Positions 34,645 to 45,717 of a DNA stretch of 64,000 bases are shown piece after piece (the stretch's first letter is position 1; the number at the start of each line of letters is the position of its first letter). A program made the position numbers and the translations under genes. Where the stretch lies: NCBI GenBank assembly GCA_001949185.1, contig BDGG01000012.1, forward strand, positions 47,908-111,907. The letters are read 5' to 3'. A model generated the notes under the pieces. It had not been told where the DNA came from and did not search any database. It saw only the letters and a program-made list of their open reading frames with translations. Origin of the DNA: Ramazzottius varieornatus (taxonomy: Eukaryota > Tardigrada > Eutardigrada > Parachela > Ramazzottiidae).

Positions 34645-35593
34645 TCAATGTCCCTCAAAGGCTAGAGCGATTCGGCTTGCCTCGAACTGCATAGCGGAAC
34701 CTACAAAGCAAATAAACTATAACCTTCATTAGAAAGTCCGTACGTCACTGTATTCCCTAAAATTAATTTTTGAGGACAGAGGAACAATGGAGAACATGAG
34801 CGATGTTTTTTATTGCCACTTCCGCGTTCGGTTGAAGGGTTTTTAACGAACCTTCCGTTAACGTTATACCGATCTGCCCTTCGTGGTGAAGTCGAGCGCC
34901 CGAAGGCAACCCTGCAAAATGAAGATCGGGGCACTCTTCAGTCATATCGGTCAAGCCATTAGAGCTTGATTCCAGATAAAAATGTCTTGTATATTCAAGG
35001 ACCTTTATCTTCCAAATCGAGCCAAGAGTTTAAAGTTGTTCAGAGAACCGCGTCTGGAAAATTCTGAGAAAATGATTGCTGTGGGTTTTGCCTTTGTAGT
35101 TCACATCTTTGGACTTCACACTTTGCCCTAAATTGTTCTTCTTCTTACGACAGTGTGGCCGGGAGCTCAGCCGAGGCCTAGCCGGTGGAAAACTGTCGGC
35201 TAGGAAGAAGGATGTTCAACTACAGTATCAGCCGGTTACGTCTTGTTTTGATATGAAGATCCATATAAAAGTTGAACTATGGTTTCGTAATTCAAAGTTA
35301 GAAATGTGTACGCACGAGAATGATCTTACTATGCATACTCGAGGACCGGAGACTCGGAGGACGTAAACAACTTTTTGTAGGTCTCCATCAAAATACGCGC
35401 AGTTGGTCTCTCTCGCTTGGTGCGCCGATACGATGCGGTTGTGGTAGGCCGAACTCTGCAAATATAATCGGTAAACCAATGAGGGCACGATAGGGATGAA
35501 GCTTAAAGTCGTGACTAGTTGGCTGATAAGAAAGACCTGAGAAAAAGAGGCGGCACTAGCCAATGGCTGGGGAAGCGTGGGTGGAGTCAACAT
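34645..35593 (-). CDS. Putative unrecognised membrane protein gene (tentative structure)
   Basis: First exon 35593-35372 encodes 74 residues with a clear hydrophobic helix (VFLISQLVTTLSFIPIVPSL) followed by a polar segment. A second coding-looking stretch ends at 34870 (SNGLTDMTEECPDLHFAGLP, then SGARLHHEGQI) with a GTATAA donor, and a last exon at 34700-34645 after a strong TTTGTAG acceptor completes the frame with SAMQFEASRIALAFEGH. The start of the middle exon was not found, so the link is an inference from phase and reading quality. The hydrophobic segment near the N-terminus vaguely recalls small mitochondrial TMEM proteins, but no motif decides. It is head to head with the CaMKK-like gene, 278 bp apart. 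Confidence 0.3.
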
Positions 35594-35871
35594 GCAACTG
35601 TGAAAAACGGAAGCACCGAAGTTTGGCTCGCTGGCACGCTCACTCGATAAAGCACAGTTTATCACAGTTCGAGCTGCCTTCACGTCTGTGCTCCTCCAAG
35701 GAAAATGTTATCGCTTTAAAGTGCAAATTTACTGCCCCCATAACCGACGTTTTATTCTCTAGGAAGATCATCAAGGGACCCAACGATGCATCAGTGAACC
35801 ATTTGCATATTTATCCTAGCCAGCAAATCGCGGTTTAACGCGCTGCGCGACTTGATCGGGGCAGGCTGTGA

Positions 35872-38800
35872 ATGCCCAAGTTTTTTCGCTGGTTAATTTC
35901 CAAAACAAGCCGTCTCTCGCGTGTATTCCAAGGGGAATCGTCCGAAAACCCTACCCAAGAGCCTCGAAACATGTCGGAAAAGTTTTGTGAGACCATGGTG
36001 GTCCACAGCGATGAGCTGCGTCGACGCGAAGCGGCGGAAATGAAATCATCGTCAGAGGATGTTCCATCGGGACCAATGGAACTGACCGTCTTGCAGCTCC
36101 TGCCCGACTTTGACGGCAACTTTGACGACGACTTTGACGATATGATACCTCAAGACGTCGTCAACTACACCTTGGCAGATATCAGCGACATGAAGAAGGA
36201 AGTGCCTACCGATGATTTTGCTGACGATATCCTCCAGGATCCCTGCATGCTGCCTGCCCTGGGAATCTGTCCTTCCGTCGTCCAACGCATTCGTTCCGAC
36301 TCCATTGGCAAATCGTCGGACTTTCTGAAACGTCGTAGAGAGAACAAGGAAAAAGCCCACGAGAAGGAGATCGAGGAGAGTGACGCAAGCGATACGAGTA
36401 CTCTATCGGAAGGATCCTGTGTCCCTGTTTTGCTGGGAAGATCCTCGCCAAGGTAAGAAACAGGAAATGAATGTCAACAAATCAAGAAATTCGAATCAAG
36501 AGACCGACATCAACAGCTAGGCAGTGGGCGTGCACCACCCATCCGATTGCATGAGCGTAGGCTTCAACCATTCGCCCTCTGGTCAAGAACTGTACTGGGC
36601 AGTGGGCGTGCTGATGCGTGACCCACGCCAGAAACTTGATTTATGGCCTCATTGACGTCATCACGCTTGAGCCACTTGGCAGGCTGTCCGGTCTGGGCTG
36701 TGACGTTAGTGCGTTACGTGATGTTACATTACCCATTACGTTACACGGATAACAGCAATTTGTGATACCCAGTACTTACAACGAGGCTCGTTCGCGCGAG
36801 AAACCTTGCCTTTCCGGAATTTTTTTAGTATCTTTCGTGTCATGGATTTCCCGAGACTGCTGGGAGAAACTTGTTTAATTTGGACAAGACGAGCTCGCTG
36901 TCAATCCTGTTGACGGTCTCCGCCATTTTATTACGGTCTAATGAACCTCAGTGCAAAAGTGCAAAGTAAATTGACCTAGTTTCTGCCGGCGATAACTAAC
37001 GATTGGACTCTCTTTTGCAGATTATCGCTCTCGGAGGAAGGCTTCATCATACTGCGCAACTACCGCATCTCTCCGGATACTCTAGGCGGTGGAAAGCTCA
37101 GCGAAGTGCGGCTAGCATACGGCAGCGACGAGCGCGATCAATATGCCGTCAAAATCCACTCCAAAATGAAACTCCAAAACTACAATCTACTCTTGCGGTA
37201 AGTACCGTTTCTTTTGTGTGAGGTTATCGAGGGCCCGAACAGTACAGTGTCAGACAGCTGATGTTTGCCGACTATATCGATCAAATGTCTATCCTTGCAG
37301 ATCGTCGAGGAACCCACTCGAGGAGGTCTACAGGGAGGTCGACATTTTACGGAGACTTCACCATCCCAATGTGTAAGCAATCAGTTTTCTCTCCTAAACG
37401 CCCTGCTGAATCGACCGGTTGACAATTTCGAGCTTTTTTCCCGTTTGGAATTTTGTGCGGTTTCTTTTCGTTTTCTTTCGGGACGCTGGCAAAGGCACTC
37501 GCCCAAAGCGTCTTGTCAGGTGGCGCACGACTTCGGTGTTTTTGCCTGAGAGCGTGCGCCACTTGGAAAAATGATCTGAGTAACTTTATTTGCCGACGTC
37601 TCAGTCTGACTTTGAACGCATTTCGAACGCCAGGTTTGATATTATTTTTTTCGAATTATGGTTTTAATGTAGCTTGTTAATCGATTCTTTGAACAGCTGT
37701 CCAAATTCAAGAACTGGTTTTATCTTGTAGGATCAAATTGGTTGAAGTGGTGGATGACTATGACGACGACAATTTGTATCTAATTTTCGAGCATCTCGAG
37801 CGCGAGCTGATGGAAATACCGTGTGGTAAGTCAGCCTCAAGACGTTCCATAGGAATGCCTGTGGCACTAAAATATCCCGAGGTCATGCGTTTGGTTGACG
37901 GCTCTTTGCCGCTTCGGCTCCCGATCGTCAAGTCATGCGTGCTTATGTTTTCTTCTTGTGCTTAGATACTCCCTTGAGCGAGTTGGCAGCCAAAAAGTAT
38001 TTTCGGGACATCGTCAACGGTCTCGAATACTTGCACAACAACAACATTGCTCATCGCGATCTCAAGCCAGAGAACATGCTGGTGGGCCGCGATGGGACGC
38101 TGAAGATTTGCGACTTTGGTTTCTGTGATGAGATGACGCCTGATCCCACCGGAGTGGGCGAACCCACTAGTCCTTGCTTGGCTGGCACGCCTGCTTTCAC
38201 TGTAAGTCTCGCGGAAATTTCTTAATCATCAGTACAGCTCGACCACACTATCCCTTGACAACAAACATTCCAGAATTAGTCAAAGGAACAGGAAAATCTA
38301 AAATCAGAAAAAGAACGGAATAGTTGGAACTTTGACAAATGAACTGACGAGTGAGCGTAATCGTTATCTCACGTTAAGCAGTTTTTCATTGTTATCGGAG
38401 AAGAAGTGCGCAATTGGGAAAACGACCAGGTTCAAGTCATTTTCCGACGTCTCATATCAGGCTGACCGAAACTTGGACGTAAACTAGTTGTGAATTACGG
38501 GCTTGGATTTTCGAGGCCCAGCATGTTTCGAAATTCGAGAATACTATAGCTTGATAAGAAGGAAATGGGGAAATTGAATTTGCGAAACTGGGATTATGTT
38601 GCTGAATTCGAAATAAAGACCAAATTAGTTTGATAGGAAATGCCTGCTGACAGAGTTAGATTTCCGTTGTCTAATCCTGATGTTTTCGTTTTCTCTTAAC
38701 AGCCTCCGGAATGTTTATCATCCTTCAACAAGCCGGTATCAGGTGTGGCTCTGGATATGTGGTCCTTGGGCGTCACACTGTACGCTCTCGTTACCGGTTC

Positions 38801-38990
38801 GGTGCCGTTTCACGGAGATAATGTCTTTTTGCTGCACAAGTCGATCAAGAAGGACGAAGTTGCATTTCCCGCGCAGCTTCCGCTTTCCGATGAACTCAAA
38901 GACATTATCGGGCGTTTGCTGCAAAAGGATCCCTCTGAGAGACTGCGCATAAAGGGTATTCGCCAACACCCATGGTTGAAAGTGGCCTAA
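35872..38990 (+). CDS. CaMKK-like serine/threonine protein kinase
   Basis: Six exons: 35872-36452, 37021-37197, 37301-37372, 37731-37825, 37966-38201, 38703-38990; phases agree, 482 aa. CaMKKs activate CaMKI/IV and AMPK. Residues 1-200 are acidic and unstructured with a basic amphipathic start (MPKFFRWLISKTSRL). Kinase domain from ~205: glycine loop LGGGKLSEVRLAY, YAVKIHSK (catalytic Lys), VYREVDILRRLHHPNVIKLV, which closely matches the CaMKK segment after its insert, IFEHLERELMEIP, HRDLKPENMLV, ICDFGFCDE, AGTPAFTPPECLS, ALDMWSLGVTLYALVTG, and RLRIKGIRQHPWLK. The Arg/Pro-rich insert of vertebrate CaMKK is replaced by a short non-Pro stretch. The protein ends eight residues after the last kinase helix, so the C-terminal autoinhibitory and calmodulin-binding region is absent. 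Confidence 0.85.
37481..37602. mobile_element. Family-A hairpin MITE
   Basis: CaMKK-like intron 3. Ends GGGACGCTGGCAAAG and TTTGCCGACGTCTCAG; inner arms CAGGTGGCGCACG and CGTGCGCCACTTGG. Confidence 0.85.
38345..38460. mobile_element. Family-A hairpin, degenerate
   Basis: CaMKK-like intron 5. Right half intact (GAAAACGACCAGGTTCAAG, TTTTCCGACGTCTCA); left arm eroded (ATCTCACGTTAAGCAG). Confidence 0.6.
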
Positions 38991-39152
38991 CCCCGAAAAC
39001 CCATCAAAGACGTTTCCCGCTCGACAATGACAGTGGTTATTTTTAACACTCGGTTCGCTTAATACCAATATCGCATTTCAAATGCCTGCAGCTAGTTTTT
39101 CGTCGTGCTGGGATAAGCTGCAAGCTTGGACAACGAAAACATCAATCCGTCG

Positions 39153-39207
39153 TCTACCTGCATACGTGAACAACCGAGAGCCATGTGGGTCGCTGGATGC
39201 AGGTCCA
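39153..39207. repeat. Family-B hairpin
   Basis: TCTACCTGCATACGTG and CGCTGGATGCAGGTCC, downstream of the kinase gene. Confidence 0.6.
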
Positions 39208-39711
39208 TGTCGTTTGCTGAGTTTTCGTTTACGGTGTTTCAACCGGTTGAATAAACGTATAGAAAAGGGTTTTTTCTGTAGTAAATGTGTATTTATTTTG
39301 GAGTGAGCGTTGTGCTCTGCGGGGATCTGAGTTTAACTCTTTGCCGGGATCGTGCATAGACTTTTTGATGGGATGATTTTCTGCTTGAATGGAAGACCTG
39401 CCTGATCGATAATGTTGTGATAGTTTCTGTCATTTCTAATATCACCTGTTTTGATGTGCAGGCTTGCATAATAAATTTGTCACCGTTCCAGGCGTAAACA
39501 ACGAACGACTAACGGTTATTTAATAGCAATTTCGCAGACGACAAACACGCGTACAAAATGCCATACGATTATTGATGTCGATCGGCCGGAAGCCCGTGGA
39601 CAGTCTTCAAAGGAGGCCGCTAATAATAACAGTCGCCAATTATCTTTACTCTTTTTGATCCTTCAAAGCATGGGCTTCTTCCGTGTACGAAGAACCCTTC
39701 AAAACAAATTG

Positions 39712-39836
39712 GGAAGCCGGCAAACAATGGTCGAGAAGATCGCTCTCCAAAGTGGCGCACGCTTCCAGCTGATAACTTCGCCAAGGTGCGCCACTTGAGA
39801 TACAGTCTTGTACGTTTCGTTTTCTGGTCTCCCTTT
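39712..39836. mobile_element. Family-A hairpin MITE, full-length
   Basis: Ends GGGAAGCCGGCAAACAATGG and GTTTTCTGGTCTCCC; inner arms AAAGTGGCGCACG and GGTGCGCCACTTGAG around CTTCCAGCTGATAAC. Intergenic. Confidence 0.85.
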
Positions 39837-40776
39837 TCAGTAAAATATTCCGCCGTGGAATTTTCACTCACAGCTGCAAGATCCATATTTCTGGTCGTTG
39901 CAGCGGGAACCCGCAGGCCATGCGATCAAATTGAAAATTGCTTTGATGGCCAAAGACAATATTTGATATCAGACATTTAGAGGTGCATTTTTGCTGGGCA
40001 AAGTATACGTTCCTGACATCCGTTTGGTGAAACATGTGGCTAGCACGCGGATCTTCGAAGAGATTTTGATCGAGAGATCGGCTGAGAGTTTCGAAGAAAG
40101 ACTGCAGACCTTTCCGAACTGCCGAGTTTGCAGCTCGGGATCCAAACTATAAGAGTACTTCAGACTGATAGAACTGTCAGAGTCACGCGATTCTCCATTT
40201 TGAATGACGTTTAGATTGGTTCTTCGGAAGATGACACAAGGGTCCCCTTCAGAATGCGGGGACGGGTCTGACTTCGGTGACGAAGCATCACGGTATTTTA
40301 TTTATAAATGACGTCTACTGATAAAAGTTGAACAACATCGGTGGACGATATGCTATCCGTCAATAAGGAGCAACCTACTGTAGCTACTTTGCCAAGTTAA
40401 GTATTGTCAGTAATAAACGCTTTCTATCAGCTGTGCTTCCAGCTGCAGAGAACCGAAAAGACAACAACACCGGCACTTCAACCGACAGCTGTTTTTGGGC
40501 TACATTGATTGATCATGATTATAGCGGTCCGATGATTACAATGTACGTTGTCCAAGTTAACCTACGCACTTCGTCCGCAGTTACCAAAGTCGCAAAACAA
40601 GAACTGCCTCAACCGCGAATATTTCACTGCGACAACGGATGTACACCACAAATACATGCTGTACAGTTTCTCGCAGGTGCTTTTGCGTTCAAGTCTTTCA
40701 TCGATACGGCAACCAGGAAGTGAAATTTGACCATTATGACAACTGCCACGCATAATAAACATCAGTTCAAAGCCCT

Positions 40777-41232
40777 GTGGCCCTTGATCGGCTCTTTATT
40801 AGACTGCAGAAACCGCGGTCGAGGTCTTGCGAATCTCGTAACATTGTTTGCTACCTACAGCAACTCAAACAGCAGTCGTCGCCCGGCATCTGGGCCAAGT
40901 TCGCTGATGCGGAGCTTTCAGAACATTGGCGTCATGAACGGTCAAAGTCCCACTTACGAGGGAACGGTCAGGACGATCAGACGCCGATCTTCGTTTCGAT
41001 GCTTTCACCTGATAGGTATGTCTCTTGGCTTACTATGAAGAGCAGGAAGAGATGCCATGAACCCCTCCCTGGAGCTAAAGAAAATCCTGAAAGCGTGGAG
41101 CCATTGTCTACTCTATATAGCACCACCAAGTTCTTGGGATGTCTACTGGTCGTTGTATCGAGGGTAGCATGGAGTTACCGGCAGCAAAAACGAAGTGAAT
41201 GTACTCCTGAACACCTTTACTGTTTCAGGTAA
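40777..41232 (+). other. Unassigned 151-codon ORF entering the palindrome
   Basis: Reads MALDRLFIRLQKPRSR...; second half lies in the left palindrome arm and is repeated, still open, on the minus strand of the right arm (shared EPLSTLYSTTKFLGCLLV). No domain, no signal peptide, no splice support. It may be part of a transposon or chance. Confidence 0.3.
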
Positions 41233-41547
41233 GTCAAAGAAAGTTTTCGATTTTTCATCGGCATTTTCCTCAGAGACCACCACGGGAGGAAACATCGATG
41301 AAAATCGAAAAATTTTTTGCCTTGCCTGAAACCGTAGAAATGTTTGGGAGTACATTTACTTCGTTTTTGCTGCCGGTGACTCCATGCTACCCACGATACA
41401 AGGACCAGTAGACACCCCAAGAACTTAGTGGTGCTATAAAGGGTAGACAATGGCTCCACGCTTTCAGGATTTTCTCTAGCTCCAGGGAGGGGTTCATGGC
41501 ATCTCTTCCTGCTTTTTATAGTAGGCTAAGAAGCCTGCCTATCAGGT
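41007..41547. repeat. Long imperfect palindrome
   Basis: Arms 41007-41271 and 41286-41547 are reverse complements at roughly 90% identity over the inner 240 bp, less at the outer edge, with a 14-bp spacer (41272-41285). The transcript of either strand would fold into a hairpin of about 260 bp. Both arms keep an open frame in the same sense toward the centre. Confidence 0.9.
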
Positions 41548-42214
41548 CTCAAAGTATATGATCGAAGGACCAAGGTGTTCAGACCTATTGATAAAAAGAT
41601 TCAGAAGCTATGTCGTACTGTAGTCTCAAAGGACCTTGCCAATTGCGAACGGTTGCCAATGGCTTTAGCTTCTTTCAAGCGAAATGCTGCTTGGTTTTCT
41701 AAGACAACGGTAGATGAAAAATGCTACGATGCATAGCGTGAGCGACGAGCAACAAATTGCTGGCTTATGTTGTGCGAGTTCTACGAAGTCGTCAGGAAGG
41801 AGTGCGAATTTCCGCAAGCTATCCCAGGAACCCACCCATATCGCTGCAGGCGCCACCTCGAGCCAGGCAGGCCTCATGAGCAACCGCCAGGTACATTGCA
41901 TCATATGGTCCTGGACCATCAGAAAATGCTGTGGCGACGTCACGAGAGTACATGGAGAGAACGCGTGGAACCCGAACGACAGCCATACCAATTTAACTTT
42001 TCTGGATTCATCTGTCTTTATCAGATTGACTGATCGGGGTGCAGTTTTCCACTGATACCGACTGATCAGGGTTGCAGTTTAAAGTTTTCACTTTTCAGCC
42101 AAGTTGGAGTGTAATCTCTCCATTCTTCCACCAGACATCTTCGGGACAGGTAATCGTATCGTTCCTCTACATAATAGTCGTTGATAACACATTAATAAAC
42201 CTGCTTTCAGCGTG

Positions 42215-44169
42215 ATGGCGAGGCGGACGAACGGAACCGCCATTCGCAACCGCGCGGAAGATGAGAGTGAAGAAGATGTCGATTCTGGTTGGGCATGGGT
42301 TGTACTCGCTGCTTCCTTCGTAGCAAACGCCATAACGCTGGGAACAAATTTCGCCTTCAGTGTCTTCTACGCAGAATGGATCGACTATTTTGGCAAAGGA
42401 CCTACGGCCACTTCCATGCTCCTCTCCATGAGCGCGGCTTTGGTTCTGGCAGCTGGTAAGACTTCTTTTGTCATCGTTTTCCTACGCTGTATGATTCGCC
42501 ACAGACACGCATGACGTCAGTCTCTCTGTATGATTTCCAATGAAACCGGACATCGACGTGACGGCTCCAATATCTCTGACGTCATGCGCGAAGCTCTCTT
42601 ATTGTCTCGTAGCATCTCGGTTTTCTCTGCTCGCCAAAGTCTTTCTCCCGTTTTTTCATCCTTAGTATTGTCCTGTTTCAGGTGCACCTGCCAGCATTCT
42701 GGCCAACCGATTTGGTGCTCGAGCGGTGATAATGGTCGGAGGCTTGCTCTCGGCGGCGGGATTTGGAGCTAGCGCTTTCGTCAACAGCTTCGAGCTGCTC
42801 TTCCTGACTTACGGGCTCATGACAGGTATCCGCAAGGCTTGATATCTGTCACATCACATTGGCTTTTATTGGTCTGACTTTTTACCGAGCTTAAGAAATT
42901 TCGTCTACAGGTCTCGGCAACGGCTTGGCTTACGCTCCTTCCTTTGGCGTTCTACCACTGTAACAAAACAGCTCGAGCGAAACGAAACGTCAGCATGATT
43001 TTCTTCGAGCTAATCCCGATGATTATGTTCTTTGCAGCTATTTCCGCAAGCGGCGAAATTTCGCCACCTGTAAGTTCATTATACTTGAAGAATTCAATCA
43101 AAGCTCGCAAGACGAGGATTCGATTTTTCTCTGGCACGTAAAGCTGACCGGCTATTTTTCACAGCCATCGTCACTGCCGGTAACGGAGTGGGCATCGTCC
43201 TCTTCTCGGTCCTCTTCCGCCACCTCATCACGACCTACACATGGCGCGGAGCCATGCTCATCAACGGGGGTATTGCCTTGAACCTCATCCCGTGCGGCGC
43301 GGCCATCTTCAAGCGCCAGCCCCGTTCGGCCACTTCCGGTGCGGCGCAGTTCGCTGAGCTGTCCCTCTTCAAAGAGGCCTCCTACTACATTTCCATGGCC
43401 CACTTCCTCTTCATGGGATCTCAGTACATCTTCGTAGTCTACTGTCTCAAGTACGCTCAAGACGAGCTGCACATAACCAAAGAAAAAGCAGCCATGATTG
43501 TGTCGATTATGGGTGCAGCCAATATCGTCGGTCGCTCTTTGGTGGCATTCCTCAGTGTCAGTCCGAAGTTGGCCTCGACACAGAATAGGTTCTTCTTCCT
43601 GCATTTCATGTCGCTGTGCGTGGCTGTTACGATAGCTTGCTATCCGCTTTGTCATACGTACATTACGGCCTGTGTTATGGCCGGTCTTGTGGGTCTGTCG
43701 TGGGGAACCAAGTTCTCCCTCACACCGGGACTGCAAATGGATGTATCTTCAGCCAAACGCTTCCAAGCTGCGTGGGGATACCTCGTCTTGATTCTAGGCA
43801 TATCGTTTTTCGGATTCCCTCCGATAGCAGGTACGTTCAAAACTATCCATATTCAGGAGCTTAACAAACTCAGCCAGATTGTTTTTCCGAGTGGCGCATG
43901 TGATGGTAAGTGCGCCACTTGGGAAGAATGACCTTATCGAGTTGTTGGCCTTTATCGTGTTGTTATCTTATCCTGCTTATTTTTTTTTCTCTGCTTTAGG
44001 CGAAATAGCGAAGTTGACTGGTACATTCGCCAGCGCCTTCTACTTTTCCGGTTTGATGTCTCTGGTGGCGTTCTGTTTCTGTCCGCTCCTTCATTTCCTA
44101 TGGTGGAAGAAGTATTCCGCCAACGCACAAGAAACCAAACGCGATCACATACTCCTAGGACCTTCTTAA
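42215..44169 (+). CDS. Monocarboxylate transporter-like MFS protein (SLC16 type)
   Basis: Six exons: 42215-42455, 42682-42825, 42911-42959, 43038-43069, 43165-43830, 44000-44169; phases agree, 433 aa, twelve predicted helices. SLC16 proteins carry lactate, pyruvate, amino acids or thyroid hormone with protons. The family motif is seen at the first helix, DSGWAWVVLAASFVANAIT (consensus DGGWGWVV), and the second at NRFGARAVIMVGGLLSAAGF; YFRKRRNFATSIVTAGNGVG matches the helix 4-5 region YFxKRRxLAxGxAxAGSxxG. The large central loop of classical MCTs is short here (FKRQPRSATSGAAQFAELS). Exons 3 and 4 are only 49 and 32 bp. Substrate cannot be inferred. An AG 5 bp before the ATG suggests a 5' UTR intron. 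Confidence 0.9.
43861..43945. mobile_element. Family-A hairpin, short
   Basis: Transporter intron 5. CGAGTGGCGCATG and AAGTGCGCCACTTGGG with a loop of only 8 bp. Confidence 0.8.
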
Positions 44170-44404
44170 AGGACCGAAGGATGTAAGCTTGTTTCTTCTC
44201 TATTTTGTTGACATTTTCCTTGCCTAAAATGTTGTACGGAAAAATACAGTTCAAGTGGCTTTTCCGTTCGGTGTAGAGATTACTGTTGATGAATCTCTTC
44301 TACTTAGCATTACGGTGATTTGTCACCATGTTAACAACTTTGAATTCTTCGCTTTTTTGAACCGTGAAATTGCAATTGGTTCAGGAACTTCAATCGCAAA
44401 CTGC

Positions 44405-45461
44405 TCAGTAAATTCTCCTGTCTGCTATTCCAGCCACAGAAGATCCTTGGTTCTTCACTATGAACCCAGGTCTTCCCGGTCTAGCGAGACTATCCGATTC
44501 GTACGGAGCAGCGTTGATAGGCTGCTTGAGTATCTGGTCGCCGCGTTGTACCAAAAGGTATCGCTGGACAGGAATGTCCGGGATCGTTGGCGTGTGGGTC
44601 GTAAACCCGAAGATGTCTTCTGCGATGCACCGGCAAGTGGCTTGAATGCCATAAGCAAATTGCAGCTTCGGATAGGCTTCTCGCTTCAGGAACAGGATGC
44701 AGGCTTCGAGGGATAGGATGTCGCCGGGTAGGCAGCGGAACCTCTGGGACTTGAATGGTGGGAAGGGAACGGTTTGTTCAAGAACGATGGAACCATAGAG
44801 CGTCTTCGTGTTCGGTACTACGATACAGAGAATGATAACTCATAAAAAAACCCAAAACTTCGTCGAGGAAGTACGACGTACTGCAGTCGATATAGTTAGG
44901 ACAGCATCCGTCCGCCGTGGTTCCATTGACGTAGCATCGCTGGCCAACGGGCGGCATCCGGCAAATGTTGTAGCAGTTGCCGATTTGGTAGCGACCTTCA
45001 TTGGTCCGCATGCAGCTGCACTGCAGAGAGCATGGCCTCTTCAGGCTGACGGTTCCACCGGGAAACTTGCAATTGCCAGAACGTATTTCATCGCCTGCGA
45101 ACTGATAGAACGCATTAAAGAACCATAATTATGATAGACCATCATGGTGAAGTTAGCTGCGCTGACTGAGACAGCCAGCCGAACACGAGGATCTGCTGTT
45201 GCATCCAACGTAGGAAAATTACTCACAGCCGTAGACGTAAGAGATGAGGCCTTCAGATTCCTGAAGCACCGGAATTTTGAAGAGTTCCTGACGGAAGCCT
45301 GGACATGTGATCGGAGTCGCCGAGAACTCAACCAATGGAGTATTATCAGGAGTCACCGTGGTGCTCTCCGGTTGTGAAGAACCCAACGGAAGATAAACGG
45401 ATATAATGACGACACAAATTATGCCGCCGGTATTTACTTTCATATTTTTCTCAATAAACAT
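44405..45461 (-). CDS. Secreted Cys-rich protein with a VWC-like segment
   Basis: Three exons: 45461-45227, 45094-44882, 44817-44405; phases agree, 286 aa. A signal peptide is clear (GGIICVVIISVYLPLG) after either Met 1 or the in-frame Met 7 (45443). Residues 50-150 hold about a dozen cysteines: CKFPGGTVSLKRPCSLQCSC, GNCYNICRMPP, GQRCYVNG and DGCCPNYIDC, an arrangement like a single von Willebrand type C domain (C-x-C and CCP marks). NGT is a possible N-glycosylation site. The rest (150-286) is Pro-rich with four more Cys (RFRCLPGD, LEACILF, TCRCIA). Donor 2 (GTACGT) was preferred because it keeps the phase; a readthrough alternative ends soon after. Function unknown; likely extracellular binding. 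Confidence 0.65.
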
Positions 45462-45717
45462 TCAGAAATATCAACGAAATAACCGGTGAAACTTCTGCAT
45501 AGCATGAACAAAAGCCCAACAAGGGATCAACCTGCGCACAATGTACCGCAGTTCTAGACTCCGTAGTAGTGTGCTGATTCAAGGTCGAAATAATTGACTT
45601 GACTGAACTACTCAACAATCCTCACTCAAACCTTGTCACAGTTCGAAGAACATACTAACCGTCATTGATCAAACTGTTACTGTGAGTGATGGTTCCCAAC
45701 TTTCATGCGGTACGCCA

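Larger units (their letters stand above)
38991..42214. other. Gene-poor interval with repeats and a long palindrome
   Basis: About 3.2 kb. Contains the 3' UTR of the kinase gene (AATAAA near 39250), a family-B and a family-A copy, and a palindrome at 41007-41547. A 151-codon ORF (40777-41232) runs into the left palindrome arm. Open frames at 41665-42033 on both strands are unassigned. No known domain was recognised. Confidence 0.45.

Noticed and set aside
36527-36620. Two copies of GGCAGTGGGCGTGC 70 bp apart in CaMKK-like intron 1
   Set aside because: A short direct repeat without further structure; no CRISPR-like or satellite array.
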